Below, in pieces: positions 52,575 through 59,910 of a stretch of 64,000 nucleotides of DNA. This stretch comes from Candidatus Aramenus sulfurataquae (lineage in GTDB: Archaea; Thermoproteota; Thermoprotei_A; Sulfolobales; Sulfolobaceae), in contig ASRH01000001.1 of assembly GCA_000565255.1 (NCBI GenBank), forward strand, positions 124,001 through 188,000, written 5' to 3'. The first letter of the stretch is position 1, and each line of letters starts with the position of its first letter. Both the position numbers and the translations under genes were made by a program. The notes beneath the pieces are model-generated. The model worked only from the letters and a program-made list of their open reading frames with translations, ran no database searches and was not told where the DNA came from.

Positions 52575-52585
52575 GCTTTTTATGC
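52575..52585. promoter_or_regulatory. Shared AT-box between two divergent genes
   Basis: GCTTTTTATGC (GCATAAAAAGC on the minus strand) is centred 26 bp from the GTG at 52606 on the plus strand and 28 bp from the TTG at 52552 on the minus strand. It decides the start of the flavoprotein gene and could serve both directions. Confidence 0.55.
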
Positions 52586-52605
52586 ATTTCCGCGTAATTA
52601 CCCTC

Positions 52606-53478
52606 GTGAACAGCTTAGTTTTAGGAGCAGGATACGCGGGGCTCAACGCGTATTACAACATAAGGGGAAGTAAAACGTTGATATCAAGGGCAAGGACTTT
52701 CACCTTCTACACCGCAATGCTGAGAAACCTAGTGAGACCAACCAAATACACTACGAGCTTAGGATTCGTAATAGAGGAGGAAGTTAAGGAAATAGACGTA
52801 GACAGCAAGACGGTTAAGACAGACAGGGGCAAGTACGAAGCAGACAACATAGTGGTTTCCCTGGGTTGCGTTAGGGAGGGAATGGAGAAATTGCTGGAGA
52901 AGGCTAAAAACGAGGACCACTTGGTTATAGGCTCAGAAGACATGTTAGACGAGTACTTAGCCCTTCAGATAGCATTCTACGCAAAAAGACTCGGCAAAGA
53001 TGTAAAATACTCTGGCTCTCCTCTTTCCTGGCTTGGGAAGAACGTGGAAGAGAAGGTGACCCATCTTCTAGGGAAGTACGGGATAAGTGCATACGAGAAG
53101 GCTAACCTAGTAGTGCCTAGGTGTAGACCACCAGACTTCTTCAATTTCGCCAAGGTAAACGAGAACCTGGAAGTTAAGGAGGGTGTTTACGTTGTAGGAG
53201 ACTTGATCTACGGATGGCCAAAGCTAGGAGAACTTGCAATGAGAACGGGCAGATTTGCCGGAAGGAGGATAAGCGGATACAAAGGAAGGTTTGAGCCAGT
53301 GTTCATCTTCATCCTAGATACTGGAATGGGCGAAGGGCTCCACATAAGGTCCAAGGTTCCTTGGGGTAACCCATGGAACGTCGCTAAGGTCTCAAGAGTA
53401 AGGTCCTTGATGAAGAGGTTTATAGAGAAGTATTACATTTTGAGAAAGGGCAACATGGGATTTCTGTTTTACCTGTAG
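52606..53478 (+). CDS. FAD-dependent oxidoreductase, NDH-2-like and reduced
   Basis: 290 aa from the GTG at 52606 (MNSLVLGAGYAG); an ATG 54 bp upstream is disfavoured by the TATA position. FAD-binding GAGYAG at the N-terminus and the second FAD contact VYVVGDLIYGWPKLGELAMRTGRFAG near residue 215. The NAD(P)-binding GxGxxG expected in the middle is absent: LVIGSEDMLDEYLALQ occupies the place. The C-terminus carries basic membrane-facing residues. A neighbouring UbiA gene suggests a quinone-related role. The stop touches a GC-rich inverted repeat. Confidence 0.75.
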   Translation: MNSLVLGAGYAGLNAYYNIRGSKTLISRARTFTFYTAMLRNLVRPTKYTTSLGFVIEEEVKEIDVDSKTVKTDRGKYEADNIVVSLGCVREGMEKLLEKAKNEDHLVIGSEDMLDEYLALQIAFYAKRLGKDVKYSGSPLSWLGKNVEEKVTHLLGKYGISAYEKANLVVPRCRPPDFFNFAKVNENLEVKEGVYVVGDLIYGWPKLGELAMRTGRFAGRRISGYKGRFEPVFIFILDTGMGEGLHIRSKVPWGNPWNVAKVSRVRSLMKRFIEKYYILRKGNMGFLFYL

Positions 53479-53545
53479 ATGCCCAGGGACCCGGGGGGCG
53501 TCCGGGGGAAAACCTCGTCATTCTTTGGAGTCCCTGAGCACCTCG
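53474..53545 (-). ncRNA. Candidate structured small RNA (GC-rich inverted repeat ending in ACA)
   Basis: Between convergent genes. On the minus strand the 14-nt arms 53544-53531 and 53490-53477 pair without mismatch if G-U is allowed; on the plus strand the same arms have two mismatches, which argues for transcription from the minus strand. ACA follows directly at 53476-53474, as in archaeal H/ACA RNAs. A TATA-like TTTATTTAA lies at 53569-53577. No target or kink-turn could be assigned. It may instead be a terminator or an inert repeat. Confidence 0.35.
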
Positions 53546-53585
53546 CTAAATTATATACAAAACGGGGTTAAATAAATTAATGTCT

Positions 53586-54506
53586 CTAGAGTCTAGGTAT
53601 CCCTAGAACTACGTCAATATCAATACCCAGCCCTAAAACTATTGAGGAATATATATTGTAGTAGAAGGCCCTGCCGAAGTCGTTCCTCGTTGCCAAGTAG
53701 TAGGCGTAGGCCATTATGAGGCCGTGAAGCACAGTTGCTATGTAAGAAAGAAAACCTAAACCATAGGTAAAGTCTGCCATAAGGTCAATGATTACCGAGA
53801 TTAACTGGTTTAGTCCAGCGAAGCTGAGTGCCAAGTTGCCTAGGGCTACCGCAAAGCTATGCAGACCCATCTGCCTGTCGTACTCCATGTCAGGAATATG
53901 GTTATACAGATCGAATCCAACGGCCCAAAATATTGTAGCTATCACGAACAACCACGGGACTCCCTCTAATACCTTTACGAGGGAATCGTAGTATAGGCCT
54001 AGGGCAGCGACGGCGCCACTAAATATGGCCAAACCTTGGATGGAGGCTAAATGATAGTTTGCAAAAGCCGTGTACCTCTTCATGTAAGGGTAAGTCATGA
54101 CCACAAGTGCCACTATAGGGGAGAGAACAAAGGCCCAGAAATTGACCAAGTAGGCAGACACGAAGAACCCTAGAAGGCCTATCGCTATCATTACCTTTGC
54201 CTCCGTTACCGTAATGGCTCCAGTAACTAGAGGCCTTGTCCTAGTCCTAGGGTTTTTAGCGTCTATCTCCCTGTCGGCCAAATTGTCGTTGGTCATTCCG
54301 GCTATTCTAAGGAAGAAGAGAGCAAAGAAAATTAGGATAAGAACTGGGACTGGCGGAATCTTCTTTAACGCTACGAACGCCCCTAGGTAGGCCATTGGAA
54401 GGCTGAAGAGTGTTTGCTCAATCCTTAAGAACCTCATTATAACGTAAAGTTTTCCCTTACCTTGACTAGCTCCTCCTGGATCCCAAGACACAGAAGTATT
54501 AAGCAA
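53586..54506 (-). CDS. UbiA-family prenyltransferase
   Basis: 306 aa, eight to nine membrane helices. Two Asp-rich motifs, NDNLADREID (near residue 73) and YNHIPDMEYD (near residue 201), bind the prenyl diphosphate via Mg. Closest in length to 4-hydroxybenzoate/menaquinone-type enzymes; digeranylgeranylglyceryl-phosphate synthase is another member. In Sulfolobales a role in caldariellaquinone synthesis is plausible, but the substrate is unproven. The start overlaps the end of cimA by 8 bp. Confidence 0.84.
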   Translation of the reverse strand: MLNTSVSWDPGGASQGKGKLYVIMRFLRIEQTLFSLPMAYLGAFVALKKIPPVPVLILIFFALFFLRIAGMTNDNLADREIDAKNPRTRTRPLVTGAITVTEAKVMIAIGLLGFFVSAYLVNFWAFVLSPIVALVVMTYPYMKRYTAFANYHLASIQGLAIFSGAVAALGLYYDSLVKVLEGVPWLFVIATIFWAVGFDLYNHIPDMEYDRQMGLHSFAVALGNLALSFAGLNQLISVIIDLMADFTYGLGFLSYIATVLHGLIMAYAYYLATRNDFGRAFYYNIYSSIVLGLGIDIDVVLGIPRL

Positions 54507-56064
54507 GTAACGGTTTTAATTTCTTGCTAGTCTGAATGAAATAGTCGAAACCACTAACCAAGGCCTCAACAGACGCCTCGATGACGCTGTTTGAGACGCC
54601 TACTGTTCTCCAAGTTCTCTCTCCGTCGCTGAACTCTATTGTTACTCTAACTACACTCTCTGTGTTCTTTATTTCCCCTGGCAGAACTACCCTGTAATCG
54701 GTAAGCTTTACCTTACTTATTTCAGGGAATATGTTGTTCAAGGCCTTTCTGATGGCCAAGTCGATGGCGTTTACTGGTCCTACTCCCTCGGATGCCTCCA
54801 AGTAGTTGTTAACCTTAACTAAGGCCACTGCTAGTCCGTTCTCGTTTATTACCTTCCAGTACTTCAGCTCGAAGACCTTCTCGTAAAGCCCCAATTCCTT
54901 CAATGCTATTAGCACAGCTGAGGCTGGAGCTATATCGAAGCTATATCCCTTGTTTTCAAGTTCCTTAATTTTCTGTAGAACGGACTTGAGCCTTGGATCC
55001 TTTTTGTCAACCTTTATACCCACATGTTCCAAGTAACTTGAGATGTTGGAAGTGCCAGCGACCTCAGATATGACTATTTTCCTGGAGTTGCCCACGAGTT
55101 CTGGGTCTACGTGCTCGTAAGCCCTTGGGTTTTTCATCACGGCGTCTGCGTGAACTCCTGCCTTATGTGCGAAGGCGTTGTCTCCAACGTAAGGCTGGAA
55201 GGGATTCGGAGGAAGACCTGCCAGCTCGTAGACTAATCTAGATAACGGTTTTAGCTCCTTCAATGACTCTGGCCCCTTAAGTGCCCTAAAGCCCAGTTTG
55301 AGAACGAGTGTCGGTATTATCTGTATTAAGTCGGCGTTCCCAGTCCTCTCGCCTATTCCGTTAATGGTGCCTTGTACATGCCTTGCCCCAGCTAAAACGC
55401 CCATGATGGTATTGGCTACCCCGCATCCTATGTCGTTGTGCATATGTAGCCCTATTTCAGTCTTAACGTTCCTAACAACGAAGCTCGTAATGTCATAGAC
55501 CTTATCTGGAGTTGTACCCCCGTTGGTGTCAGCTAACGCTATTACATCGGCCTTAGCCTCCTCTGCAGTCTTCACGACTTGCATCGCGTACTCTCTATCC
55601 TCGAGGAACCCTTGGTAGAAGTGCTCTGCGTCGAAGATAACGTAAAGTCCGTGGTCTTTTAGGTAATCTATGCTCTCCGCTATCATGTTCAAGTTTTCCT
55701 CTTTAGTTACCTTTAATACGTCGTTAACGTGGAGAGTCCAAGACTTACCAAAGAGGACTGCAGTGTCTACTCCCGTCTCTAGGATAGAGTTTAAGCTGAC
55801 GTCATCCTTCACAGATACTCCCTTCCTCCTAGTGCTACCGAATGCAGCAACTCTTGCGTGCTCTAGAGAATACTCCTTTATCTTCTTAAAGAACTCGTAG
55901 TCCTTGGGATTGGAGCCAGGCCAACCTCCCTCTATAAAGTCTACTCCTATTTTGTCAAGGTATAGGGCTATCCTTATTTTATCGTTTAAGGTAAAGGAAA
56001 CACTCGAGGCTTGAGACCCATCCCTTAAGGTGGTATCTAGGACTTTAACTAATTTCTTGTCCAC
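54499..56064 (-). CDS. cimA: Citramalate synthase
   Basis: 521 aa. HMGL-like barrel with KVLDTTLRDGSQ (catalytic Arg-Asp), ADTNGGTTPDKV and GLHMHNDIGCGVANT (metal His). The FAHKAGVHADAV segment of the IPMS/CimA communication domain and an allosteric C-terminal regulatory domain follow. The spacing resembles the citramalate (isoleucine) group more than leucine 2-isopropylmalate synthases. Condenses pyruvate with acetyl-CoA. Confidence 0.86.
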   Translation of the reverse strand: MDKKLVKVLDTTLRDGSQASSVSFTLNDKIRIALYLDKIGVDFIEGGWPGSNPKDYEFFKKIKEYSLEHARVAAFGSTRRKGVSVKDDVSLNSILETGVDTAVLFGKSWTLHVNDVLKVTKEENLNMIAESIDYLKDHGLYVIFDAEHFYQGFLEDREYAMQVVKTAEEAKADVIALADTNGGTTPDKVYDITSFVVRNVKTEIGLHMHNDIGCGVANTIMGVLAGARHVQGTINGIGERTGNADLIQIIPTLVLKLGFRALKGPESLKELKPLSRLVYELAGLPPNPFQPYVGDNAFAHKAGVHADAVMKNPRAYEHVDPELVGNSRKIVISEVAGTSNISSYLEHVGIKVDKKDPRLKSVLQKIKELENKGYSFDIAPASAVLIALKELGLYEKVFELKYWKVINENGLAVALVKVNNYLEASEGVGPVNAIDLAIRKALNNIFPEISKVKLTDYRVVLPGEIKNTESVVRVTIEFSDGERTWRTVGVSNSVIEASVEALVSGFDYFIQTSKKLKPLLA

Positions 56065-56090
56065 CGTTCATGTGTGAAAATGTATTCAAT

Positions 56091-56103
56091 AGATATATAA
56101 ACC
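56091..56103 (+). promoter_or_regulatory. TATA-like box for the small membrane protein
   Basis: AGATATATAAACC, centred about 27 bp upstream of the ATG at 56124, which fixes that start in preference to an ATG at 56070. Confidence 0.5.
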
Positions 56104-56123
56104 TTCCAGATAATACACCCTAT

Positions 56124-56633
56124 ATGAATTTTAAGGCGATTGTTGCAGGCGCTATAATCTTTCTAATTGGGTTGTCTGCTTATCTGACTATTCCACTTTA
56201 CTACCCCAACTATTCCGCAATCAACCAAGTTTATAAAGAGAACGAAGCCACAGCAACCGTGCCTCCAACTTCCACTCAGATTGTGAAGACGATCGAGATA
56301 ACTCCTACCAATAACTCAGTGATCTTCTTCGTGAATGATTCCAACTTCAATGTTACTATTATGAATGCTACAAACGAACACGTTCTCGGAAACCAACAGG
56401 GAGAAATAGGCCTAGCACTATCCCCGGGAAAGTACCTGCTCGGAATAGTGAACCCAAAGAACGTCACCCAGACAGTAACCTACTCTTATGGAGTGTTTCC
56501 GTCTAATTATATAAATGGATTCTACTATGGACTGAGCATTTACGAGACTGTGCTGGAGATAGTGACCCTAGCTGGAGCCGCTATTGCCTTCATAGCCTTT
56601 TTACAGCAAGTGGCCTCTAGGAGGAAAAAATAG
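56124..56633 (+). CDS. Membrane protein with extracytoplasmic beta domain
   Basis: 169 aa. N-terminal membrane helix (FKAIVAGAIIFLIGLSAYL), an external domain of about 100 residues with many NxS/T sequons (NNSVIF; NVTIMNATN; NVTQTV) and a C-terminal helix (LEIVTLAGAAIAFIAFLQQ) ending in basic residues. This is typical of small glycosylated cell-surface proteins of Sulfolobales. No class III signal peptide motif is obvious. Its end overlaps the convergent BtuF-like gene by 17 bp. Confidence 0.68.
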   Translation: MNFKAIVAGAIIFLIGLSAYLTIPLYYPNYSAINQVYKENEATATVPPTSTQIVKTIEITPTNNSVIFFVNDSNFNVTIMNATNEHVLGNQQGEIGLALSPGKYLLGIVNPKNVTQTVTYSYGVFPSNYINGFYYGLSIYETVLEIVTLAGAAIAFIAFLQQVASRRKK

Positions 56634-57423
56634 ACCTCAGCCACGGTATTGCCTCGAGGATGAAACTTGGACCTTGATGTGCCAGGAAGTCCCCCTTGGT
56701 GAAGAAAACTCTTTTGTTAAGTAGGAAGTCCAGTCCCCTGGATCTCAGCGACTTAGCAAATCTCTCCTTCTCGTACTCAGTGAGCCTTTTAGGTTCGTAA
56801 ACTACCACGTCTGGGTTCTTCCTTAACACTTCTTTTGGGTCTGGCTCAAAGTAAGCCTCGTGCCTATCGTCAAAGACGTTCCTCCCTCCTGCGATCCTTA
56901 TAGCATCGCTAACGTGGGTAGGAAAGCCTGGAGTTATGGGTCCTCCTAGGTCGAACTCTACGTATACCTTCACGTTGGCGCTAGTCGAGAGGTTTTTGAG
57001 AACTTTTAGCAATAAGCTTTGGTAAAGTTCCCTGGCCTTTTCGTACTCCCCCATTACCTCTCCCACCACTATTACGTTATCCAGTATCTTTCCAACGCTC
57101 GTTGCTACTGGCATTGGATACACAGTGTAGCCCTTCTTAATTAGAACTTTGGTAAGCTCCTTTTGCGCCCCCATGGTTGTGAAAATAACGTCAGGCTTGT
57201 TTTCCTCTAAGAACTCCTCCTTTACGTGAGTGTAGCTACCTATTTTGGGAAGTCTCCTGGCCTCCTCGGGCCTATAGCTAAAGGCGTCGGTTGCTATTAC
57301 CTTGTCTCCGTGACCCAGCATAAATATGGTCTCCGTTGACGCCGGGTCAAGGCTCACTACCTTCCTCACAGGCCTTGGAACTTCGACGTAATCATCTAAG
57401 ACCTCGCTGTAGACCTTCACCAT
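56617..57423 (-). CDS. BtuF-like cobalamin/metal-chelate-binding protein without signal peptide
   Basis: 268 aa. Periplasmic-binding-protein type II fold (helical backbone): RKVVSLDPASTETIFMLGHGDKVIATDAFSY, PDVIFTTMGAQ, and SDAIRIAGGRNVFDD match BtuF/FhuD-like proteins. It begins directly with the mature domain, and its start overlaps cbiH by 7 bp, so no signal sequence can be added. No permease or ATPase gene is adjacent. It may act inside the cell or bind corrinoid intermediates. Confidence 0.75.
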   Translation of the reverse strand: MVKVYSEVLDDYVEVPRPVRKVVSLDPASTETIFMLGHGDKVIATDAFSYRPEEARRLPKIGSYTHVKEEFLEENKPDVIFTTMGAQKELTKVLIKKGYTVYPMPVATSVGKILDNVIVVGEVMGEYEKARELYQSLLLKVLKNLSTSANVKVYVEFDLGGPITPGFPTHVSDAIRIAGGRNVFDDRHEAYFEPDPKEVLRKNPDVVVYEPKRLTEYEKERFAKSLRSRGLDFLLNKRVFFTKGDFLAHQGPSFILEAIPWLRSIFSS

Positions 57424-58055
57424 TTTTTGACTATTAGTATAGAGTCCATGTCCACGTTATTTATGTTTAACTTCGCTACTTTTCCCCTTGTGACGCTTTG
57501 GTTTTCCTTCCACGCGTACCTCACTAGGTAAAACTCCCAGTCTCGAGCCATCTCCTTCAGTACTTCCTCTACCATCTTTGCAGAGTCCCGCCTAACCCTT
57601 GGATTTACGTTGTATAAAACAATCGTAAATCCAGCGACAATCGATGTCTCAATCTTTCTCCTTATTTCCTCAAGGCTCCTAGAATATGTGCTCAAACTTA
57701 TGGTTACGAAGTCGTCCAACGGCACCTTTGCTACGCTACTGGCCAAGAGGGCTGCAGTGACCCCGGGTATCACTTCCACGTCGAGGTTGTACATCCTTGA
57801 ACCCATGCCGTAGACCATTGGGTCGCCGGAACTGAGGACAACTACCCTTTTGTCCTTGAACTCCAACGAAGCCAAGACCCTCTTCTCAATTTCATGCACC
57901 TCTGACTCGATCACTACTGCGTTGGGGTTCAAGTATTCCTTAACCATTTCCACGTATTTGCTGTAACCTATAACTATCTCAGCCTCCCTCAAGGCTTCTA
58001 TTGCCGCCAAGGTCAGCGTCTTTCCCCCAGCCCCTATCCCAACCACTTTTATCAT
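57417..58055 (-). CDS. cbiH: Cobalt-precorrin-3 (C17)-methyltransferase, CbiH
   Basis: 212 aa from the ATG at 58053-58055 (MIKVVGIGAGG), which overlaps the cbiG TGA (ATGA). Tetrapyrrole methyltransferase fold with GIGAGGKTLTLAA, SSGDPMVYGMGSRM, PGVTAALLASSVAKVPLDDF and VLYNVNPR. CbiH catalyses the ring contraction step. Followed by the BtuF-like gene. Confidence 0.88.
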   Translation of the reverse strand: MIKVVGIGAGGKTLTLAAIEALREAEIVIGYSKYVEMVKEYLNPNAVVIESEVHEIEKRVLASLEFKDKRVVVLSSGDPMVYGMGSRMYNLDVEVIPGVTAALLASSVAKVPLDDFVTISLSTYSRSLEEIRRKIETSIVAGFTIVLYNVNPRVRRDSAKMVEEVLKEMARDWEFYLVRYAWKENQSVTRGKVAKLNINNVDMDSILIVKKW

Positions 58056-59002
58056 GGTTGAAACCCAGAAGCTTCCGTTATTTGCTTTACGCCCAAGCAA
58101 GTGACTACGCCGTACGCCCTTCTTGTCCTCTTTAGGACGAGGTTCCCCCCAAGTGCTTCGATGGAGGGTTCGCACACCCCGTCAACCCCAAGGTACTTTC
58201 GGGCTACCTCCGACGGCGTAGATTGCTTCCTCCCCCTTATATCGTTCACTGGCACGTAGATCACCGAGGAATTAAAAGTCCTTGCCACCTCCTTTATCTT
58301 TTGATCATCCTTCTTCACCTCTGGGACGACGATGAAGTCAAGCCTTGTCTCAGAAATAAAGATAGACTTTAACGTGGCCTTAATTGAGTAATAGAGGGCC
58401 TCCTTTGGAGCGTTAGACGAGTAACCTAGTCCAACCATTACCGAATAGGGTCGCATGTTGAGCTTTTCAGGGTCTCCACACCCGTAGCCCACTACTACGT
58501 CAGCTTCCTTACAATCGTTGACAAATTCATAGCCGTCAACCCTTTGTAACCTCACTTGCGAGTAGACCTTTAAAGTTCCCTCCTTAATTAGCTTCTTATC
58601 AGCCTCCAATATCTTCTTTGGGTTTACTATCTTTAGGGCGTTAATCCACGCGAACTCCTCAACGCTATAGAGGCCCAGTTGGGCAGTCCGGGAAGTAAGG
58701 ATTAGTTGAGACCCAAGCAAGTCCGCAATTATGCTCCCCAGAAACGACCCGCCCCAGTGTTCCTTGATCACTGGAATAACGTAACTACCGTCATCGGTAA
58801 CTGAAATAACCACTGGATCCCTCAATTTTTCCCTCAACGTGTTCTGTATTCTCCTCACCGTTATCCCTAGAGGGTAGAAGAACACGAGGGCTTCAGCCTT
58901 TTTGTCAACTATAAAGTAGCCTAATTCCTCCAAACTGCTCGAAAGCTCCTCGGCGAGCTTGTTCCCTGAGCTCGCTATTATCTTAATTCTAGAAACATAC
59001 AA
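58052..59002 (-). CDS. cbiG: Cobalt-precorrin-5A hydrolase, CbiG
   Basis: 316-317 aa from a TTG at 59000-59002 (MYVSRIKII). An upstream reading would overlap pibD, and an AT-box lies 26-32 bp before the TTG. The central domain contains LVFFYPLGITVRRIQ, SVTDDGSYVIPVIKEHWGG and TARLG-like SRTAQLGLYSVEE. The C-terminal domain ends with PSIEALGGNLVLKRTRRAYGVVTCLG. Removes the acetaldehyde fragment from the corrin precursor. Confidence 0.86.
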   Translation of the reverse strand: MYVSRIKIIASSGNKLAEELSSSLEELGYFIVDKKAEALVFFYPLGITVRRIQNTLREKLRDPVVISVTDDGSYVIPVIKEHWGGSFLGSIIADLLGSQLILTSRTAQLGLYSVEEFAWINALKIVNPKKILEADKKLIKEGTLKVYSQVRLQRVDGYEFVNDCKEADVVVGYGCGDPEKLNMRPYSVMVGLGYSSNAPKEALYYSIKATLKSIFISETRLDFIVVPEVKKDDQKIKEVARTFNSSVIYVPVNDIRGRKQSTPSEVARKYLGVDGVCEPSIEALGGNLVLKRTRRAYGVVTCLGVKQITEASGFQP

Positions 59003-59024
59003 CTCAATATGATTTTGTCGATAA

Positions 59025-59036
59025 GGAATTATATTC
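59025..59036 (-). promoter_or_regulatory. TATA-like box for cbiG
   Basis: GAATATAATTCC, about 26-32 bp upstream of the TTG at 59002 (minus). Lies just beyond the end of pibD. Confidence 0.45.
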
Positions 59037-59043
59037 TTTTTAT

Positions 59044-59754
59044 TTATATTGGTATACCGGAGATTAAGCTTATGACGTAGCCCAGAGTTATGTAAGGCAA
59101 AACTGGAAGCCCGTAGGCTACCCATATTACAGTGTCCTTAGTTATAACTCCCTTCTTGACTAATTCTGCGTACCTTTCCCTCCACTCCTTGTCGTCCTCG
59201 TCAACGTAAAACGTTAGCCTGAGCTCCTCCTTACCGCTTTCGTCAATTACGGTAAGTGGAAAGAGGAACTTGGAGTTTAAGAAGTCCCTAACCTTTACCT
59301 TCCTTCCTGACATTGCTAAGACAAGCCTCTTGGAGAGCGGTAATCCCTTTGTGTGCCTGTAATTCCTTACGAAGTTAACCAAGACTGAGAGGGATATCAC
59401 TATCGAGGTATATAGTATTACGGTTATTGGCTCTAGGCCGACCACGGAGAGCTTGGGAAAGAAAAAGGGCCTAACGCTGGAGTTAGCTAGGCCCAGGATG
59501 CTCATGGCAAAGACGTCGGCTCCTCCCATTAGCGAGTACTTATAGATCAAGAGCAATACTACTACTGTAACCGAGAACGAATATGCGAAAAGGAGCACGT
59601 TTATGTACTTATAGTCAAACAAGATGAACACAACAATGGGGGAGAAGTAAAGCCATATCTTTTCGTCTATCTCCCTGGATTTGAGGTCCAACCAGGAGAC
59701 GTAGGACAACATAATTAGAGAAAAAACTACTTGCAGGACATACACTAAATTCAC
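59044..59754 (-). CDS. pibD: Prepilin peptidase PibD (class III signal peptidase)
   Basis: 236 aa from a GTG. Six or so membrane helices. Catalytic aspartates are Asp23 in SWLDLKSREID and Asp80 in LMGGADVF, the same positions known for PibD of Saccharolobus. It cleaves class III signal peptides of archaellin, pilins and sugar-binding proteins. Upstream is a GC-rich leader of about 57 nt, unusual for this genome. No pilin gene is found in the window. Confidence 0.9.
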   Translation of the reverse strand: MNLVYVLQVVFSLIMLSYVSWLDLKSREIDEKIWLYFSPIVVFILFDYKYINVLLFAYSFSVTVVVLLLIYKYSLMGGADVFAMSILGLANSSVRPFFFPKLSVVGLEPITVILYTSIVISLSVLVNFVRNYRHTKGLPLSKRLVLAMSGRKVKVRDFLNSKFLFPLTVIDESGKEELRLTFYVDEDDKEWRERYAELVKKGVITKDTVIWVAYGLPVLPYITLGYVISLISGIPI

Positions 59755-59811
59755 GGCAGGAAACCCTCTTCATTCCGCCCTCTACGGGGCTGTCTGGGGC
59801 TAGATACCCCA
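59755..59811 (-). promoter_or_regulatory. GC-rich structured leader of pibD
   Basis: From the TATA box a transcript start near 59809-59811 is expected. The leader can fold into three short hairpins: GGGG-loop-CCCC (59810-59796), GCCC-CGUAGA-GGGC (59790-59777) and GGAA-loop-UUCC (59776-59759). Most genes here are leaderless. The first stem-loop also contains GGGUAUCUA, antisense to a universally conserved 16S rRNA segment. Confidence 0.4.
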
Positions 59812-59830
59812 AAACTTCATGTTTGTCTGC

Positions 59831-59840
59831 ATATTTAAGC
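59831..59840 (-). promoter_or_regulatory. TATA-like box of the pibD leader
   Basis: GCTTAAATAT on the minus strand, about 26 bp upstream of the predicted leader start. Confidence 0.45.
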
Positions 59841-59880
59841 GTTTCAGTGAAATTTGATATATGGATAGACTAACCAAATA

Positions 59881-59891
59881 TTTTTATATTT
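59881..59891 (+). promoter_or_regulatory. TATA-like box for cobN
   Basis: TTTTTATATTT centred 25 bp upstream of the GTG at 59911; supports a leaderless start. Confidence 0.55.
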
Positions 59892-59910
59892 CCTCCTTGT
59901 CTACTCTATT

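Noticed and set aside
59615-59812. 65-codon frame over the pibD leader
   Set aside because: Out of frame with pibD, overlaps its coding region, and has no recognisable features.
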